Shown here piece after piece: positions 42,408 to 51,671 of a stretch of DNA of 54,429 nucleotides. The DNA is from Tenacibaculum sp. L6 (GTDB lineage Bacteria; Bacteroidota; Bacteroidia; Flavobacteriales; Flavobacteriaceae), in assembly GCF_028823685.1 (NCBI RefSeq), contig NZ_JAPEHZ010000009.1, positions 1 to 54,429 of the forward strand, given 5' to 3'. Positions within the stretch are counted from its first letter, which is position 1. Each line of letters starts with the position of its first letter. A model generated the notes under the pieces. That model searched no databases. It was not told the origin of the DNA and was given only the letters and a program-made list of their open reading frames with translations. The translations under genes were made by a program, and so were the position numbers.

Positions 42408-42866
42408 ATGTTACGAAAATTAAAACAAGTACAAGCATCAGAAGCATTGACATTTTTTTTACCGAAAGAATTAAATGAAAGCGAAGGTGCTATCTTTATG
42501 GATATAGGTATTTCTGCTGGATTTCCTTCTCCTGCAGATGATTTTAGAGAAACTCGTATTTCGTTAGATGAGGAGCTTATTAGAAATAAAGAGGCAACTT
42601 TTTTTGCACGAGTAAGTGGTCAATCGATGATTGGTGCTGGTTTGGATGATAATGATTTGCTGGTGATTGATAGAAGTATTCCGCCAACCAATAATAAGAT
42701 AGCGGTTTGTTTTTTAGATGGAGAGTTTACGGTAAAACGCTTGCGAGTTGAAGGAGGAGAAGTTTGGTTGAAACCTGAAAATCCAGATTATCCTATTATA
42801 AAAATCACTGAAGAAAATAATTTTATCATTTGGGGAATTGTCACCAATGTGATTAAAAAAGTGTAG
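42408..42866 (+). CDS. umuD: UmuD-like S24 auto-peptidase
   Basis: A 152-residue LexA/UmuD-type protein. The self-cleavage region 'SAGFPSPADDF' (Ala37-Gly38 bond) lines up with E. coli UmuD 'CGFPSPAADY'. The catalytic pair is Ser73 in 'SGQSMIGAG' and Lys110 in 'GEFTVKRL'. No HTH domain is present, so it is UmuD and not LexA. Cleaved UmuD' joins UmuC as polymerase V. It follows umuC after 25 bases. A terminator lies about 100 bases downstream, after a small dispersed repeat. Confidence 0.93.
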   Translation: MLRKLKQVQASEALTFFLPKELNESEGAIFMDIGISAGFPSPADDFRETRISLDEELIRNKEATFFARVSGQSMIGAGLDDNDLLVIDRSIPPTNNKIAVCFLDGEFTVKRLRVEGGEVWLKPENPDYPIIKITEENNFIIWGIVTNVIKKV

Positions 42867-42932
42867 AAGCGAACAGAGACCGCTTCGCTGTTAGATAAAA
42901 GAATTAAGACAGTTTTATCAAAAAGATCAAGA

Positions 42933-42960
42933 GTCATTCCGAACTTTTCGTAAGGAATCT
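42933..42960. repeat. Dispersed hairpin repeat (second copy) after umuD
   Basis: GTCATTCCGAACTTTTCGTA followed by AGGAATCT shares the GTCATnCnGAACT..TTTC/G..ATCT pattern with the repeat inside bioF. ATTCC (42936-42940) pairs with GGAAT (42954-42958). It lies between umuD and the bidirectional terminator, in non-coding sequence. Confidence 0.5.
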
Positions 42961-42967
42961 TAAAATA

Positions 42968-42996
42968 AAAAATCCAGCAATTTGCTGGATTTTTTT
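42968..42996. terminator. Bidirectional terminator between umuD and bacilliredoxin genes
   Basis: Bases 42968-42980 pair perfectly with 42984-42996 across a 3-base loop, with A and T runs at the ends. It serves both convergent genes. Confidence 0.87.
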
Positions 42997-43034
42997 GTCT
43001 TTGTTCTTTAGCCTAAAAGTCTTGCTTCTAAAAA

Positions 43035-43445
43035 TTAACAAAACTCGTCGTAAGCAGCTGCTAAGTTTTGAGCAATTGCTTCAGCAGAACGTCCTTCGAT
43101 ATGATGACGCTCTAACATGTGTACTAAATTTCCGTCTTTAAATAAGGCGATTGCAGGTGATGATGGAGGGAAAGGAATCATATATTCTCTTGCCTTCGCA
43201 GTAGATTCTTTTTCTACCCCTGCAAAAACAGTTGTTAAATGTGTAGGAGTTTTATCTGCTCCTAAAGAAGCAATAGCTCCTGGTCTTGCAGTACCTGCAG
43301 CACATCCACAAACTGAGTTTACCATTACTAACGTAGTTCCTTCTTTTGCTAAAGCATTGTCAACATCTTCAGCAGTATATAAAGCTTCAAAACCAGCGTT
43401 GATTAATTGGTCACGCATTGGTTTTACTAATTCTTCTGGATACAT
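43035..43445 (-). CDS. BrxA/BrxB-family bacilliredoxin
   Basis: A 136-residue thioredoxin-fold protein of the YphP/YqiW family. The active-site 'SVCGCAAGTARPG' (CGC motif, about residue 45) is characteristic, as are 'HLTTVFAGVEKESTAKAR' and the C-terminal 'ERHHIEGRSAEAIA'. In Bacillus these remove bacillithiol from proteins; whether this organism makes bacillithiol is not shown here. Its promoter (43467-43491) is divergent to that of the next gene. Confidence 0.92.
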   Translation of the reverse strand: MYPEELVKPMRDQLINAGFEALYTAEDVDNALAKEGTTLVMVNSVCGCAAGTARPGAIASLGADKTPTHLTTVFAGVEKESTAKAREYMIPFPPSSPAIALFKDGNLVHMLERHHIEGRSAEAIAQNLAAAYDEFC

Positions 43446-43466
43446 ATTTTTGAATTAAATTTAAAG

Positions 43467-43491
43467 CAAAGATACTGTTTTTCATGGCAAC
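43467..43491 (-). promoter_or_regulatory. Promoter of the bacilliredoxin gene
   Basis: On the minus strand GTTG (43488-43491) and TATCTTTG (43467-43474) are separated by 13 bases; a further TTG at 43491-43493 gives 16. The box lies 21 bases before the start codon. Confidence 0.5.
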
Positions 43492-43513
43492 AATCAACTT
43501 CAAATAGCTATGG

Positions 43514-43540
43514 TTGTAGTTGCTTAAAATTTTATCTTTG
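43514..43540 (+). promoter_or_regulatory. Promoter of the TerB/DnaJ-like gene
   Basis: TTG (43514-43516) and TATCTTTG (43533-43540) are 16 bases apart, and the start codon follows at 43559. Together with the minus-strand promoter it forms a compact divergent promoter region of 113 bases. Confidence 0.6.
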
Positions 43541-43558
43541 CACTTTTAAATTTTATAA

Positions 43559-44317
43559 ATGGGAAAATTTGCAAAATGGCTTGGGGCTGGAGCAGGCTTT
43601 ACGTTAGGAGGTCCTATTGGAGCTATTGTAGGATTTGTTGTGGGGAGTTTTATTGATGGAATTTCAGTAGAAGATTTTAAAGAAGAACAACAAGAATATC
43701 AAAAAAGACAACATGAGGGAACAAGAGGAAGAGCTACTTCAGGAGATTTTGAAATTAGCTTATTAATCTTAGCATCGGTAGTTATAAAAGCAGATGGGAG
43801 AATAGATCAACGCGAATTAGATTATGTTCGTACGTATTTTGTGAAAATGTACGGTAAAGAAAGAGCAAATCATGCATTTAAATTGTTTAACGGAATTATT
43901 AAAAAGCAAATTTCTACACGTCAAGTTTGTTTACAAATTCGTCAGTACATGTCGCATGCTACGCGATTACAGTTAGTTCATTTTTTATTCGGAATAGCGC
44001 AAGCTGATGGACAAGTAACGAGTAATGAGGAGCAAGAAATTAGAAAAATAGCAAGTTATTTATACATTAATGAATACGATTATTCATCTATAAAAGCAAT
44101 GTTTTATGATGAGTCTGATAGCGCTTATAAAATGCTAGAAATAACAAAAGAAGCTACTAATGATGAGGTGAAAAAAGCGTATCGAAAAATGGCTAAAAAG
44201 CACCATCCAGATAAACTGCAAAACTTAGGAGAAGAGCATAAAAATGGAGCGAACGAAAAGTTTCAAAAAATTCAAGCAGCTTATGAACAGATAAAAAAAG
44301 AGCGAGGAATAAGCTAG
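43559..44317 (+). CDS. TerB-like and J-domain protein (DjlA-like)
   Basis: A 252-residue protein in three parts. A Gly-rich hydrophobic N-terminus (about 8-30, 'LGAGAGFTLGGPIGAIVGFVVGSFID') may associate with the membrane. A TerB-like helical domain (about 60-165, 'LLILASVVIKADGRIDQRELDYV', 'FGIAQADGQVTSNEEQEI') follows. The C-terminal J domain (about 185-250) has the HPD triad in 'KKHHPDKLQ'. This is the DjlA-type arrangement of a DnaK co-chaperone. Its partner chaperone is not encoded here. Confidence 0.88.
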   Translation: MGKFAKWLGAGAGFTLGGPIGAIVGFVVGSFIDGISVEDFKEEQQEYQKRQHEGTRGRATSGDFEISLLILASVVIKADGRIDQRELDYVRTYFVKMYGKERANHAFKLFNGIIKKQISTRQVCLQIRQYMSHATRLQLVHFLFGIAQADGQVTSNEEQEIRKIASYLYINEYDYSSIKAMFYDESDSAYKMLEITKEATNDEVKKAYRKMAKKHHPDKLQNLGEEHKNGANEKFQKIQAAYEQIKKERGIS

Positions 44318-44369
44318 AATAAAAAAAGATAATTATTTTAGTGTTATTTAACTACAAAAGATAAGAGAC

Positions 44370-46283
44370 ATGGGGAAACAGTTAGTAGTAATATTTATTT
44401 TTCTTAGTGGCATTTGCTTAGGGCAAAGAAAATACACAGCCGACAAATATTTTGAAGTTTTTGCTTATAAAAAGGCAGCAGAACTATATGAGAAAATTTA
44501 TGATAAAGGAAATAATTCGTACGAAATTGTTAGTCGTTTAGGAGACTCTCATTATTATAACTCAGAGTTTTTAGAAGCAGAGAAATGGTATAAAGTTTTA
44601 ATGGAAAACTATGAGAGTATTACAGAGCCAGAATATTTTTTTAGATATGCACAATCTTTAAAAAGTAATGGAAAAATTAAAGAATCTGATAAATGGCTTT
44701 TAAAGTTTAGTGAAATTAAAGAGAATGACTCAAGAGGGCAAGCTTTAGAGAAAAATGAAGGTTATTTTAACAAATATAGTAATGGAAAAAAGAAAACATT
44801 TGTAAATATAACCAATCTCTCAGTCAATACTCAGTATTCTGATTTTGGTGGGTTTACCTATGATAATAAACTTTATTTTGCCTCTACAAAACCTGTTAGA
44901 GAAAATGACAAACTATATAAATGGAACAACCAACCGCATTTAAATATCTACAAAGCAAATGAAGTTTATAATGAAGAAAAACAATTAATAGATTTAGAAA
45001 AAGAAGAAATAATTTCATCATTAAGTTCACAATATCACGAATCCAATGCTGTAATTACTTCAGATGGTAAAACAATGTACTTTACCAGAACAAATTTCAA
45101 TGGAAAGAAATTAGAAGGAGGAGATAATCAAATAGCATATCTTAAAATATATAAAGCAGAGTTTGAAAATGGAGAGTGGAGAAATATAAAGGAACTTCCA
45201 TTTAATAATGATAATTATTCTGTAGGGCATCCAGCTTTAAGCTCAGATGAGAAAACATTATATTTTATTTCAGATATGCCAAATGGTTTTGGAGGAACAG
45301 ATATATACAAGGTAGCACTTTTAGAAAATAACACTTACGGAACACCAGTAAATTTAGGAAAAGAAATAAATACAGAAGGAAGAGAAATGTTCCCTTTCAT
45401 AGCTAAAAACAATACCTTGTATTTTGCTTCAGACGGACATCTAGGTTTAGGTGCCCTTGATATTTTTGAATCAAAAAATAATTCAGGTACTTATCAAAAA
45501 CCAAATAATTTAGGTGCTCCAATAAATGGATCGTATGACGATTTTGCTTTTGTGATAGACGATGAAAAGAACAAAGGTTTCTTCTCTTCTAATAGAAAAG
45601 GAGGAAAAGGAGACGATGACATTTATAGCTTTATTTTATATAACTGTAAAGAAGATATAACAGGTGTAGTATCAGAAGAAAAAAGCAATAAACCAATATT
45701 AGGAGCAACAGTTAAATTAATTGATTCTAATGGTAAGGTTCAAGCACAACAAGTAACGGGAAAAAATGGAGACTATAGGTTTGTTGAAGTTGATTGTGAG
45801 AAAAAATTTACAGTTATAGCAGAAAAAGAAGATTATAAAGCTTACCCAAAACAATTACAAACTCTTGATGTAAATAAACAGCTTGTTACAGTAAATTTAT
45901 CGTTAAAACCATTGATTATAGAAGATCAAATTGTGATTAGTCCTATTTATTTTGATTTTGATAAACATACAATAAGAAAAGATGCAGAATATGAGTTAGA
46001 ACATATTGTTTCGGTAATGAAAAATCACCCAGAAATGATAATTAGAATAGAATCACACACAGATAGTAGAGGATCGAAAGAATACAATAAAAAGCTATCT
46101 GATAAAAGAGCAAAATCAACAAAAGCTTACATTGTTTCTAGAGGGATTTCTTCAGAAAGAATAGAAAAAGCAGTAGGTTATGGGGAAGAAAAACTATTAA
46201 ATAATTGTGATGATACAACAAGCTGCTCTACAAAAGAGCATCAAAAAAATAGAAGATCTTATTTTTATATAGTTAAAAAATAA
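44370..46283 (+). CDS. OmpA-family outer-membrane protein with PD40 repeats
   Basis: A 637-residue envelope protein. It has a signal peptide ('LVVIFIFLSGICLGQ'), helical TPR-like repeats (about 20-130), a beta-propeller-like PD40/WD40 region (about 140-425, repeated 'SSDEKTLYFISD', 'FIAKNNTLYFASDG', 'GFFSSNRKGGKGDDDIY'), a carboxypeptidase-regulatory-like domain (about 430-510), and a C-terminal OmpA peptidoglycan-binding domain (about 520-637, 'IYFDFDKHTIR', 'IESHTDSRGSKEYNKKLSDKRA'). In Bacteroidetes such proteins often lie beside type IX secretion or gliding PorP/SprF-like genes, but no such gene is adjacent here. A terminator follows. Confidence 0.9.
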   Translation: MGKQLVVIFIFLSGICLGQRKYTADKYFEVFAYKKAAELYEKIYDKGNNSYEIVSRLGDSHYYNSEFLEAEKWYKVLMENYESITEPEYFFRYAQSLKSNGKIKESDKWLLKFSEIKENDSRGQALEKNEGYFNKYSNGKKKTFVNITNLSVNTQYSDFGGFTYDNKLYFASTKPVRENDKLYKWNNQPHLNIYKANEVYNEEKQLIDLEKEEIISSLSSQYHESNAVITSDGKTMYFTRTNFNGKKLEGGDNQIAYLKIYKAEFENGEWRNIKELPFNNDNYSVGHPALSSDEKTLYFISDMPNGFGGTDIYKVALLENNTYGTPVNLGKEINTEGREMFPFIAKNNTLYFASDGHLGLGALDIFESKNNSGTYQKPNNLGAPINGSYDDFAFVIDDEKNKGFFSSNRKGGKGDDDIYSFILYNCKEDITGVVSEEKSNKPILGATVKLIDSNGKVQAQQVTGKNGDYRFVEVDCEKKFTVIAEKEDYKAYPKQLQTLDVNKQLVTVNLSLKPLIIEDQIVISPIYFDFDKHTIRKDAEYELEHIVSVMKNHPEMIIRIESHTDSRGSKEYNKKLSDKRAKSTKAYIVSRGISSERIEKAVGYGEEKLLNNCDDTTSCSTKEHQKNRRSYFYIVKK

Positions 46284-46305
46284 CAATTATAACCTATAAA
46301 GTATC

Positions 46306-46335
46306 AAAAACACCTCAATTTTGAGGTGTTTTTTT
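46306..46335 (+). terminator. Terminator after the OmpA-family gene
   Basis: Bases 46306-46318 pair perfectly with 46321-46333, a 13-pair stem with a tight loop, followed by more T. It lies 23 bases after the stop. Confidence 0.87.
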
Positions 46336-46401
46336 ATATCTCAAATTCAACAATTACAAGAAAATACGTAATTTCGCACATTCAATTAATAAACCGACAA
46401 A

Positions 46402-49400
46402 ATGAGTAAGAAGTTTACTGAATACAAAGGATTGGATTTACCAAAAGTAGCAGAAGAAATATTAAACTATTGGGAAGAAAACAACATCTTTGAAAAAAGT
46501 ATTACTACACGTGAAGGAAACGAACCATTTGTGTTTTTTGAAGGACCACCTTCAGCAAACGGTTTACCAGGAATTCACCACGTAATGGCACGTGCCATTA
46601 AAGATATTTTTTGTCGTTATAAAACCCAAAAAGGATACCAAGTTAAGCGTAAAGCAGGTTGGGATACGCATGGGTTACCTGTAGAATTGGGTGTTGAAAA
46701 AGAATTAGGAATCACTAAAGAAGACATTGGAACAAAAATTACCGTTGAAGAATACAACGAAGCATGTAAAAAAGCGGTAATGCGTTATACCGATATTTGG
46801 AACGACCTAACAGAAAAAATGGGATATTGGGTAGATATGGAAGATCCATACATTACTTATAAACCAAAATATATGGAATCGGTTTGGTGGTTGTTGAAGC
46901 AAATCTATGATAAAGATTTACTGTACAAAGGATATACTATTCAACCGTATTCACCAAAAGCAGGAACAGGATTAAGCTCGCATGAGTTAAATCAACCAGG
47001 AACGTATCAAGATGTTACAGATACTACAGTAGTAGCTCAGTTTAAAACAATCAAAGAAACGTTACCAGAGTTTTTACAAGTTGAAGGAGATGTACATTTT
47101 TTAGCTTGGACAACAACTCCGTGGACACTTCCTTCAAACACAGCATTAACGGTTGGTCCAAAGATTGAGTATGTTTTAGTAAAAACATTCAACCAATACA
47201 CATTTGAACCAATTCAAGTGGTGTTAGCGAAAAACCTGGTAGGTAAACAATTTGCAGGAAAGAAGTTTAATGAAGTTGAAGATGTAGCTGAATTAGCAAA
47301 TTATGCAGAGGGAGATAAGCAAATTCCATATGCAGTTGTAAAAGAATTTATAGGAAAAGATTTGGTAGGTATTAAATACGAGCAATTATTACCATATGCT
47401 CTACCATACCAAAATCCAGAAAATGCTTTTAGAGTAATTTCAGGAGATTTTGTTACAACAGAAGATGGTACAGGTATCGTACACACAGCACCTACCTTTG
47501 GAGCTGATGATGCGTTGGTTGCAAAACAAGCAACTCCAGAAGTGCCACCAATGTTAGTGTTAGACGAAAATGAGAATCCAGTTCCTTTAGTAGATTTACA
47601 AGGGAAATTCCGTCCAGAAATGGGAGAATATGCAGGTAAGTATGTAAAAAATGAGTATTACACAGACGGCGAAGCACCAGAAAAATCGGTAGATGTAGAA
47701 CTAGCGATTCAATTAAAAGAAGAAAATTCTAAGCCTTTAAGGTTGAAAAATATGTGCACAGTTATCCTAACTGTTGGCGTACCGACAAACCAATTTTATA
47801 CTATCCGTTAGATTCTTGGTTTATCAAGGTAACCGATGTAAAGGATAGAATGTTCGATTTAAACGAAACGATAAACTGGAAACCAAAATCTACTGGAGAA
47901 GGACGTTTTGGTAATTGGTTAAAAAATGCCAATGATTGGAACTTATCACGTTCTCGTTTTTGGGGAATCCCTTTACCAATATGGCGTACAGAAGACGGAA
48001 CAGAGCAAATTTGTATCGGTTCTGTAGAAGAATTGAAATCAGAAATCGCAAAAGCTGTTGAAGCAGGTGTAATGACTGAAGATATTTTTGCTGATTTTGA
48101 AGTAGGAAACATGTCTGAAGAGAACTATGATAAAATCGATTTACACAAAAATGTAGTTGATAAAATTACCCTAGTTTCTACATCAGGAAAACCAATGAAG
48201 CGCGAAAGCGATTTAATCGATGTTTGGTTCGATTCAGGTTCTATGCCGTATGCACAGTGGCACTATCCGTTTGAAAATAAAGAATTAATCGATACTAAAG
48301 AAAGCTACCCAGCGAACTTTATTGCTGAAGGAGTAGATCAAACTCGTGGATGGTTCTATACCTTACACGCAATTGGAACAATGGTGTTCGATTCTGTAGC
48401 GTATAAAAATGTAGTGTCTAACGGATTGGTGTTAGATAAGAACGGGCAAAAAATGTCAAAACGTTTAGGAAATGCGGTAGATCCGTTTACTACCTTGGCA
48501 GAATTTGGTCCAGATGCTACTCGTTGGTACATGATTTCAAACGCGAATCCTTGGGATAACTTAAAATTTGATATTGCAGGAATTGAAGAGGTAAAGCGTA
48601 AATTCTTCGGAACTTTATACAATACCTATTCATTCTTCTCATTATATGCGAATATTGACAACTTTACGTATAGCGAAGCTGAAATTCCAATTAACGAAAG
48701 ACCAGAGATTGATCGTTGGATTTTATCTGAATTAAATACGTTGGTTGATAAGGTTGATAAATTCTATGCAGATTATGAGCCAACCAAAGCAACCAGAGCA
48801 ATTTCTGATTTTGTACAAGATCATTTAAGTAATTGGTATGTGCGTTTATGTAGAAGACGTTTCTGGAAAGGAGAATATGCACAAGATAAAATTTCAGCAT
48901 ACCAAACATTGTATACATGTATGTTAACGGTGGCTAAATTAGGATCTCCAGTAGCACCTTTCTTTATGGATCGTTTATATAAAGATTTAGTAAACGCTAC
49001 AGGTGTAGAGGATTTTGAAAGTGTACACATTGCAGAATTCCCTAAGTATAATGCTGATTTAGTAGATAAATCATTAGAGCGTAAAATGGAAAATGCACAA
49101 ACGATTTCATCATTAGTTTTATCTCTTAGAGCTAAAGAAAAAATCAAAGTACGTCAACCATTACAAAAAATAATGATTCCAGTATTAGATGCAGTTCAGA
49201 AGGAAGAAATTTTAGCAGTTGCAGATTTAATTAAGTCAGAAGTTAACGTTAAAGAGATTGAGTTATTAGACGATGCTTCAGGAATTTTGGTAAAACAAAT
49301 CAAACCAAACTTCAAGGCTTTAGGTCCGAAATTTGGTAAAGATATGAAGCTGATAGCGAATCAAATACAAGGATTTACACAAGAAGACATCTTCAAAATA

Positions 49401-49811
49401 GAAAAAGAAGGAGAAATTTCTGTGGAAATTAATAATAAAATGATTACTTTAGAAACCGCAGATGTAGAGATTTCATCAAAAGATATCGAAGGGTGGTTGG
49501 TAGCAAATGCAGAAGGGTTAACCGTTGCTTTAGATGTTACGATAAACGACGAATTACGCAAAGAAGGTGTGGCAAGAGAATTGGTAAATAGAATTCAAAA
49601 CGCACGAAAAGACACAGGTTTAGAAGTAACCGATAAAATAAAATTAACCATTTTACAAGCTGATGATTTAAGAGAATCGGTATTGGCAAATGAAAACTAC
49701 ATTAAAGCAGAAACATTAACAAACGAATTAGTTTTTGTTGATGATTTAAAGAAAGGTACAGAAATTGAGTTTGATACCATTAAAAGTAGAATGTTAATTG
49801 AAAAAATATAG
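46402..49811 (+). CDS. ileS: Isoleucyl-tRNA synthetase, frameshifted
   Basis: Class I aminoacyl-tRNA synthetase charging tRNA-Ile. The HIGH-type motif is in 'PGIHHVMARAIKD' near the N-terminus, the editing domain in 'LAWTTTPWTLPSNTA', and the KMSKS motif in 'GQKMSKRLGNAVDP'. The frame breaks near 47731-47735: the bases AAG CCT TTA AGG read as 'KPLRLKNM', but restoring one G between 47733 and 47734 gives 'KAFKVEKYVHSYPNCWRTDKP' in family pattern, continuing to 49811. The repaired protein is about 1,136 residues, matching the long (type 2, eukaryote-like) bacterial IleRS rather than the shorter form with a zinc-binding tail. As the gene is essential, sequencing error is the likeliest cause. Confidence 0.95.
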
Positions 49812-49815
49812 CATT

Positions 49816-50193
49816 ATGGATGATGTTAAAATAAGATATTCAGACAGTGATTTACAAGAATTTAAAGAAATCATCTTAAAGAAAATTGAAAAAGCAGAAG
49901 AAGATTTAAAATTATTACAAGCTTCTTACAAAAACGGATCTGATAACGGTACCGATGATACTTCTCCGCAATTTAAGTCGTTTGAAGAAGGATCGGATAC
50001 GATGGCTAAAGAAGCAAACATGCAATTAGCTATTCGTCAAGAGAAATTTATTAGAGATTTAAAGAATGCCTTAGTTCGTATTGAAAATAAAACTTATGGT
50101 ATTTGTAGAGTTACTGGTAAGTTAATTCAAAAAGAGCGTTTAAAATTAGTGCCTCATGCTACGTTAAGTATTGAAGCAAAACGCAAACAATAA
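49816..50193 (+). CDS. DksA/TraR-family protein with degenerate zinc finger
   Basis: A 125-residue DksA-like protein: an N-terminal coiled coil (about 10-90) followed by the C-terminal finger 'YGICRVTGKLIQKERLKLVP'. Only one zinc cysteine remains (Cys97). The positions equivalent to the other three are Thr100, Ser118 and Ala121, so zinc binding is not expected. I recall such Cys-poor DksA proteins as normal in Bacteroidetes. I start at the ATG at 49816; the track start at 49798 is a TTG within ileS. It follows ileS by 4 bases. It probably acts on RNA polymerase with ppGpp, but this form may differ. Confidence 0.85.
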   Translation: MDDVKIRYSDSDLQEFKEIILKKIEKAEEDLKLLQASYKNGSDNGTDDTSPQFKSFEEGSDTMAKEANMQLAIRQEKFIRDLKNALVRIENKTYGICRVTGKLIQKERLKLVPHATLSIEAKRKQ

Positions 50194-50211
50194 ACCGTTG
50201 AAAATTTATAT

Positions 50212-50237
50212 AAAGCCTCTTTTAAGAGGCTTTTTTT
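50212..50237 (+). terminator. Terminator after the dksA-type gene
   Basis: AAAGCCTCTT (50212-50221) pairs with AAGAGGCTTT (50224-50233) around TT, followed by T. It lies within the upstream part of the open frame that reaches back to 50171, so the next gene more likely starts at 50240, just after it. Confidence 0.8.
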
Positions 50238-50239
50238 GT

Positions 50240-50887
50240 ATGAAGAAATATGTGTTCTTATTATTTTTAGTCAGTAATCAACTTCTTTTTTCCCAAGGAA
50301 AAGTAGTGCAGAAAAGAAGTATGCTGGTGCATGAACTTGAAGTACTTACTTGCGGATTAGATGATATTGTAGTGGAGAATTCTGAAAATAATCAGTTAGA
50401 GGTAACTCTGTTTGATGAAAATCCGCATACACATAATATCCTTTTTAATGAGGGAAATGAGATTTTAAAAGTAAGTTTTAAACTGAATATCTCTCCACAT
50501 CAAGATGAAGTTTTTAGAAAGTACATAACCAGAAGACTTGAAAGAGCTCGAGTAGTAATAAAAGTTCCAAAAAATAAGCGTATTACAATCCATGGTAAAA
50601 CTATAGGAGTGACTTCAAAAAGCTATGAGGGAGATTTAGAAGTGTATATTGAAAGAGGAAACATAAAATTGAATACCATTTCAGGAAACTTAAAAGCGCA
50701 TCTTTTTCAAGGAAATGTATTTGCTGATGCATTTAAAACGGATTTAGATCTAACTACAAATAAAGGAGTAATTCTAGTTAATGATAAAAAGAAAATTTCT
50801 CCATTTCTAAACCAAAATTCATCATCATCCAAAATATTTACCGTAAATTCTATTCATGCTAATATTACTGTGAAAAGAAAGGATTAA
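50240..50887 (+). CDS. Putative exported beta-rich protein (DUF4097-like)
   Basis: A 215-residue protein with a signal peptide ('MKKYVFLLFLVSNQLLFSQG') and a body of short repeated beta strands ('VVIKVPKNKRITIHG', 'YEGDLEVYIERGNIKLNTISGNLKAHLFQGNVFAD' in pattern), which is reminiscent of the DUF4097 beta-helix family. I am not certain of this. The start is the ATG at 50240; the longer frame would run through the preceding terminator. The function is unknown. It lies between dksA and lspA, but the terminator suggests a separate transcript. Confidence 0.6.
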   Translation: MKKYVFLLFLVSNQLLFSQGKVVQKRSMLVHELEVLTCGLDDIVVENSENNQLEVTLFDENPHTHNILFNEGNEILKVSFKLNISPHQDEVFRKYITRRLERARVVIKVPKNKRITIHGKTIGVTSKSYEGDLEVYIERGNIKLNTISGNLKAHLFQGNVFADAFKTDLDLTTNKGVILVNDKKKISPFLNQNSSSSKIFTVNSIHANITVKRKD

Positions 50888-51004
50888 GCTAAGTTTGATT
50901 GAGAAAAACTACCTCTTTCAAACTATATAAAGACGAATATGACGAAAAGTATATGGGGCTTTTTTTCTGTAATATAACTGTAAAAAACATAAGAATAGTT
51001 TTCT

Positions 51005-51012
51005 TATTTTTG
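51005..51012 (+). promoter_or_regulatory. Putative -7 box of lspA
   Basis: TATTTTTG matches TAnnTTTG, 19 bases before the lspA ATG. The rest of the gap 50888-51031 shows nothing else I can name. Confidence 0.45.
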
Positions 51013-51031
51013 TTTCCATTAATTTGAGATA

Positions 51032-51625
51032 ATGTCTAAAAAATACATCGCAATACTTACCGTAGTTTTGGCAATTTTAATTGACCAAATAAGTAAAATA
51101 TACATCAAAACCCATTTTCAATTAGGAGAAGAAATCATTGTTTTTAACGATTGGTTCAGAATCCATTTTACCGAAAATAACGGTATGGCTTGGGGATTTG
51201 AATTCGGTGGTAAAGCAGGAAAATTATTTTTAACATTGTTTAGAATAGTTGCGGTTACCGGTATTGTGTATTGGTTGTGGCAAACCATTAAGAAAAAAAC
51301 ACATACAGCAGTAATTATAGCAATATCACTAATTTTAGCGGGAGCAGTGGGTAATATTATCGATTCTGTTTTTTACGGAGTAATTTTCGATTCGTCATAC
51401 CACAACGTCGCTACGCTTTTTTCTGATAATCCTTACGGAGAATTATTTCACGGTAAAGTAGTTGATATGTTGTATTTCCCAATTTATCAAGGAGAAAACT
51501 TTACATTTTTCAATGCTATTTTTAACGGAGCAGATTCTTGGATAACTATTGGAGTTGCGTTATTGTTCATATTCAATAAGCAAGCATTTCCAAAGGAGGA
51601 AGAAGAAAGAAAGAAGGTTTCATAA
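51032..51625 (+). CDS. lspA: Lipoprotein signal peptidase (LspA)
   Basis: A 197-residue inner-membrane aspartyl peptidase that cleaves prolipoprotein signal peptides after lipidation. Four membrane helices are visible, with the family motifs 'TENNGMAWGFEFG' (about 47-59), 'GAVGNIIDSVFYG' with catalytic Asp111, and 'GKVVDMLYFP' with catalytic Asp145. The extracytoplasmic loop between the two Asp motifs is long, as is usual in Bacteroidetes. The ileS-dksA-lspA neighbourhood is common in this group. Confidence 0.96.
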   Translation: MSKKYIAILTVVLAILIDQISKIYIKTHFQLGEEIIVFNDWFRIHFTENNGMAWGFEFGGKAGKLFLTLFRIVAVTGIVYWLWQTIKKKTHTAVIIAISLILAGAVGNIIDSVFYGVIFDSSYHNVATLFSDNPYGELFHGKVVDMLYFPIYQGENFTFFNAIFNGADSWITIGVALLFIFNKQAFPKEEEERKKVS

Positions 51626-51671
51626 ATCTCACTTTCATTTACTTTTTTTATATTTATAGAAAAAGAAAACT

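Noticed and set aside
42865..42892. GAAGCG/CGCTTC hairpin after umuD as a terminator or attenuator
   Set aside because: The stem is only six pairs, with no T run. A much better bidirectional terminator lies at 42968-42996.
50171..50239. N-terminal extension of the exported protein after dksA
   Set aside because: It would run through a strong hairpin terminator and place 23 residues before a clear signal peptide.
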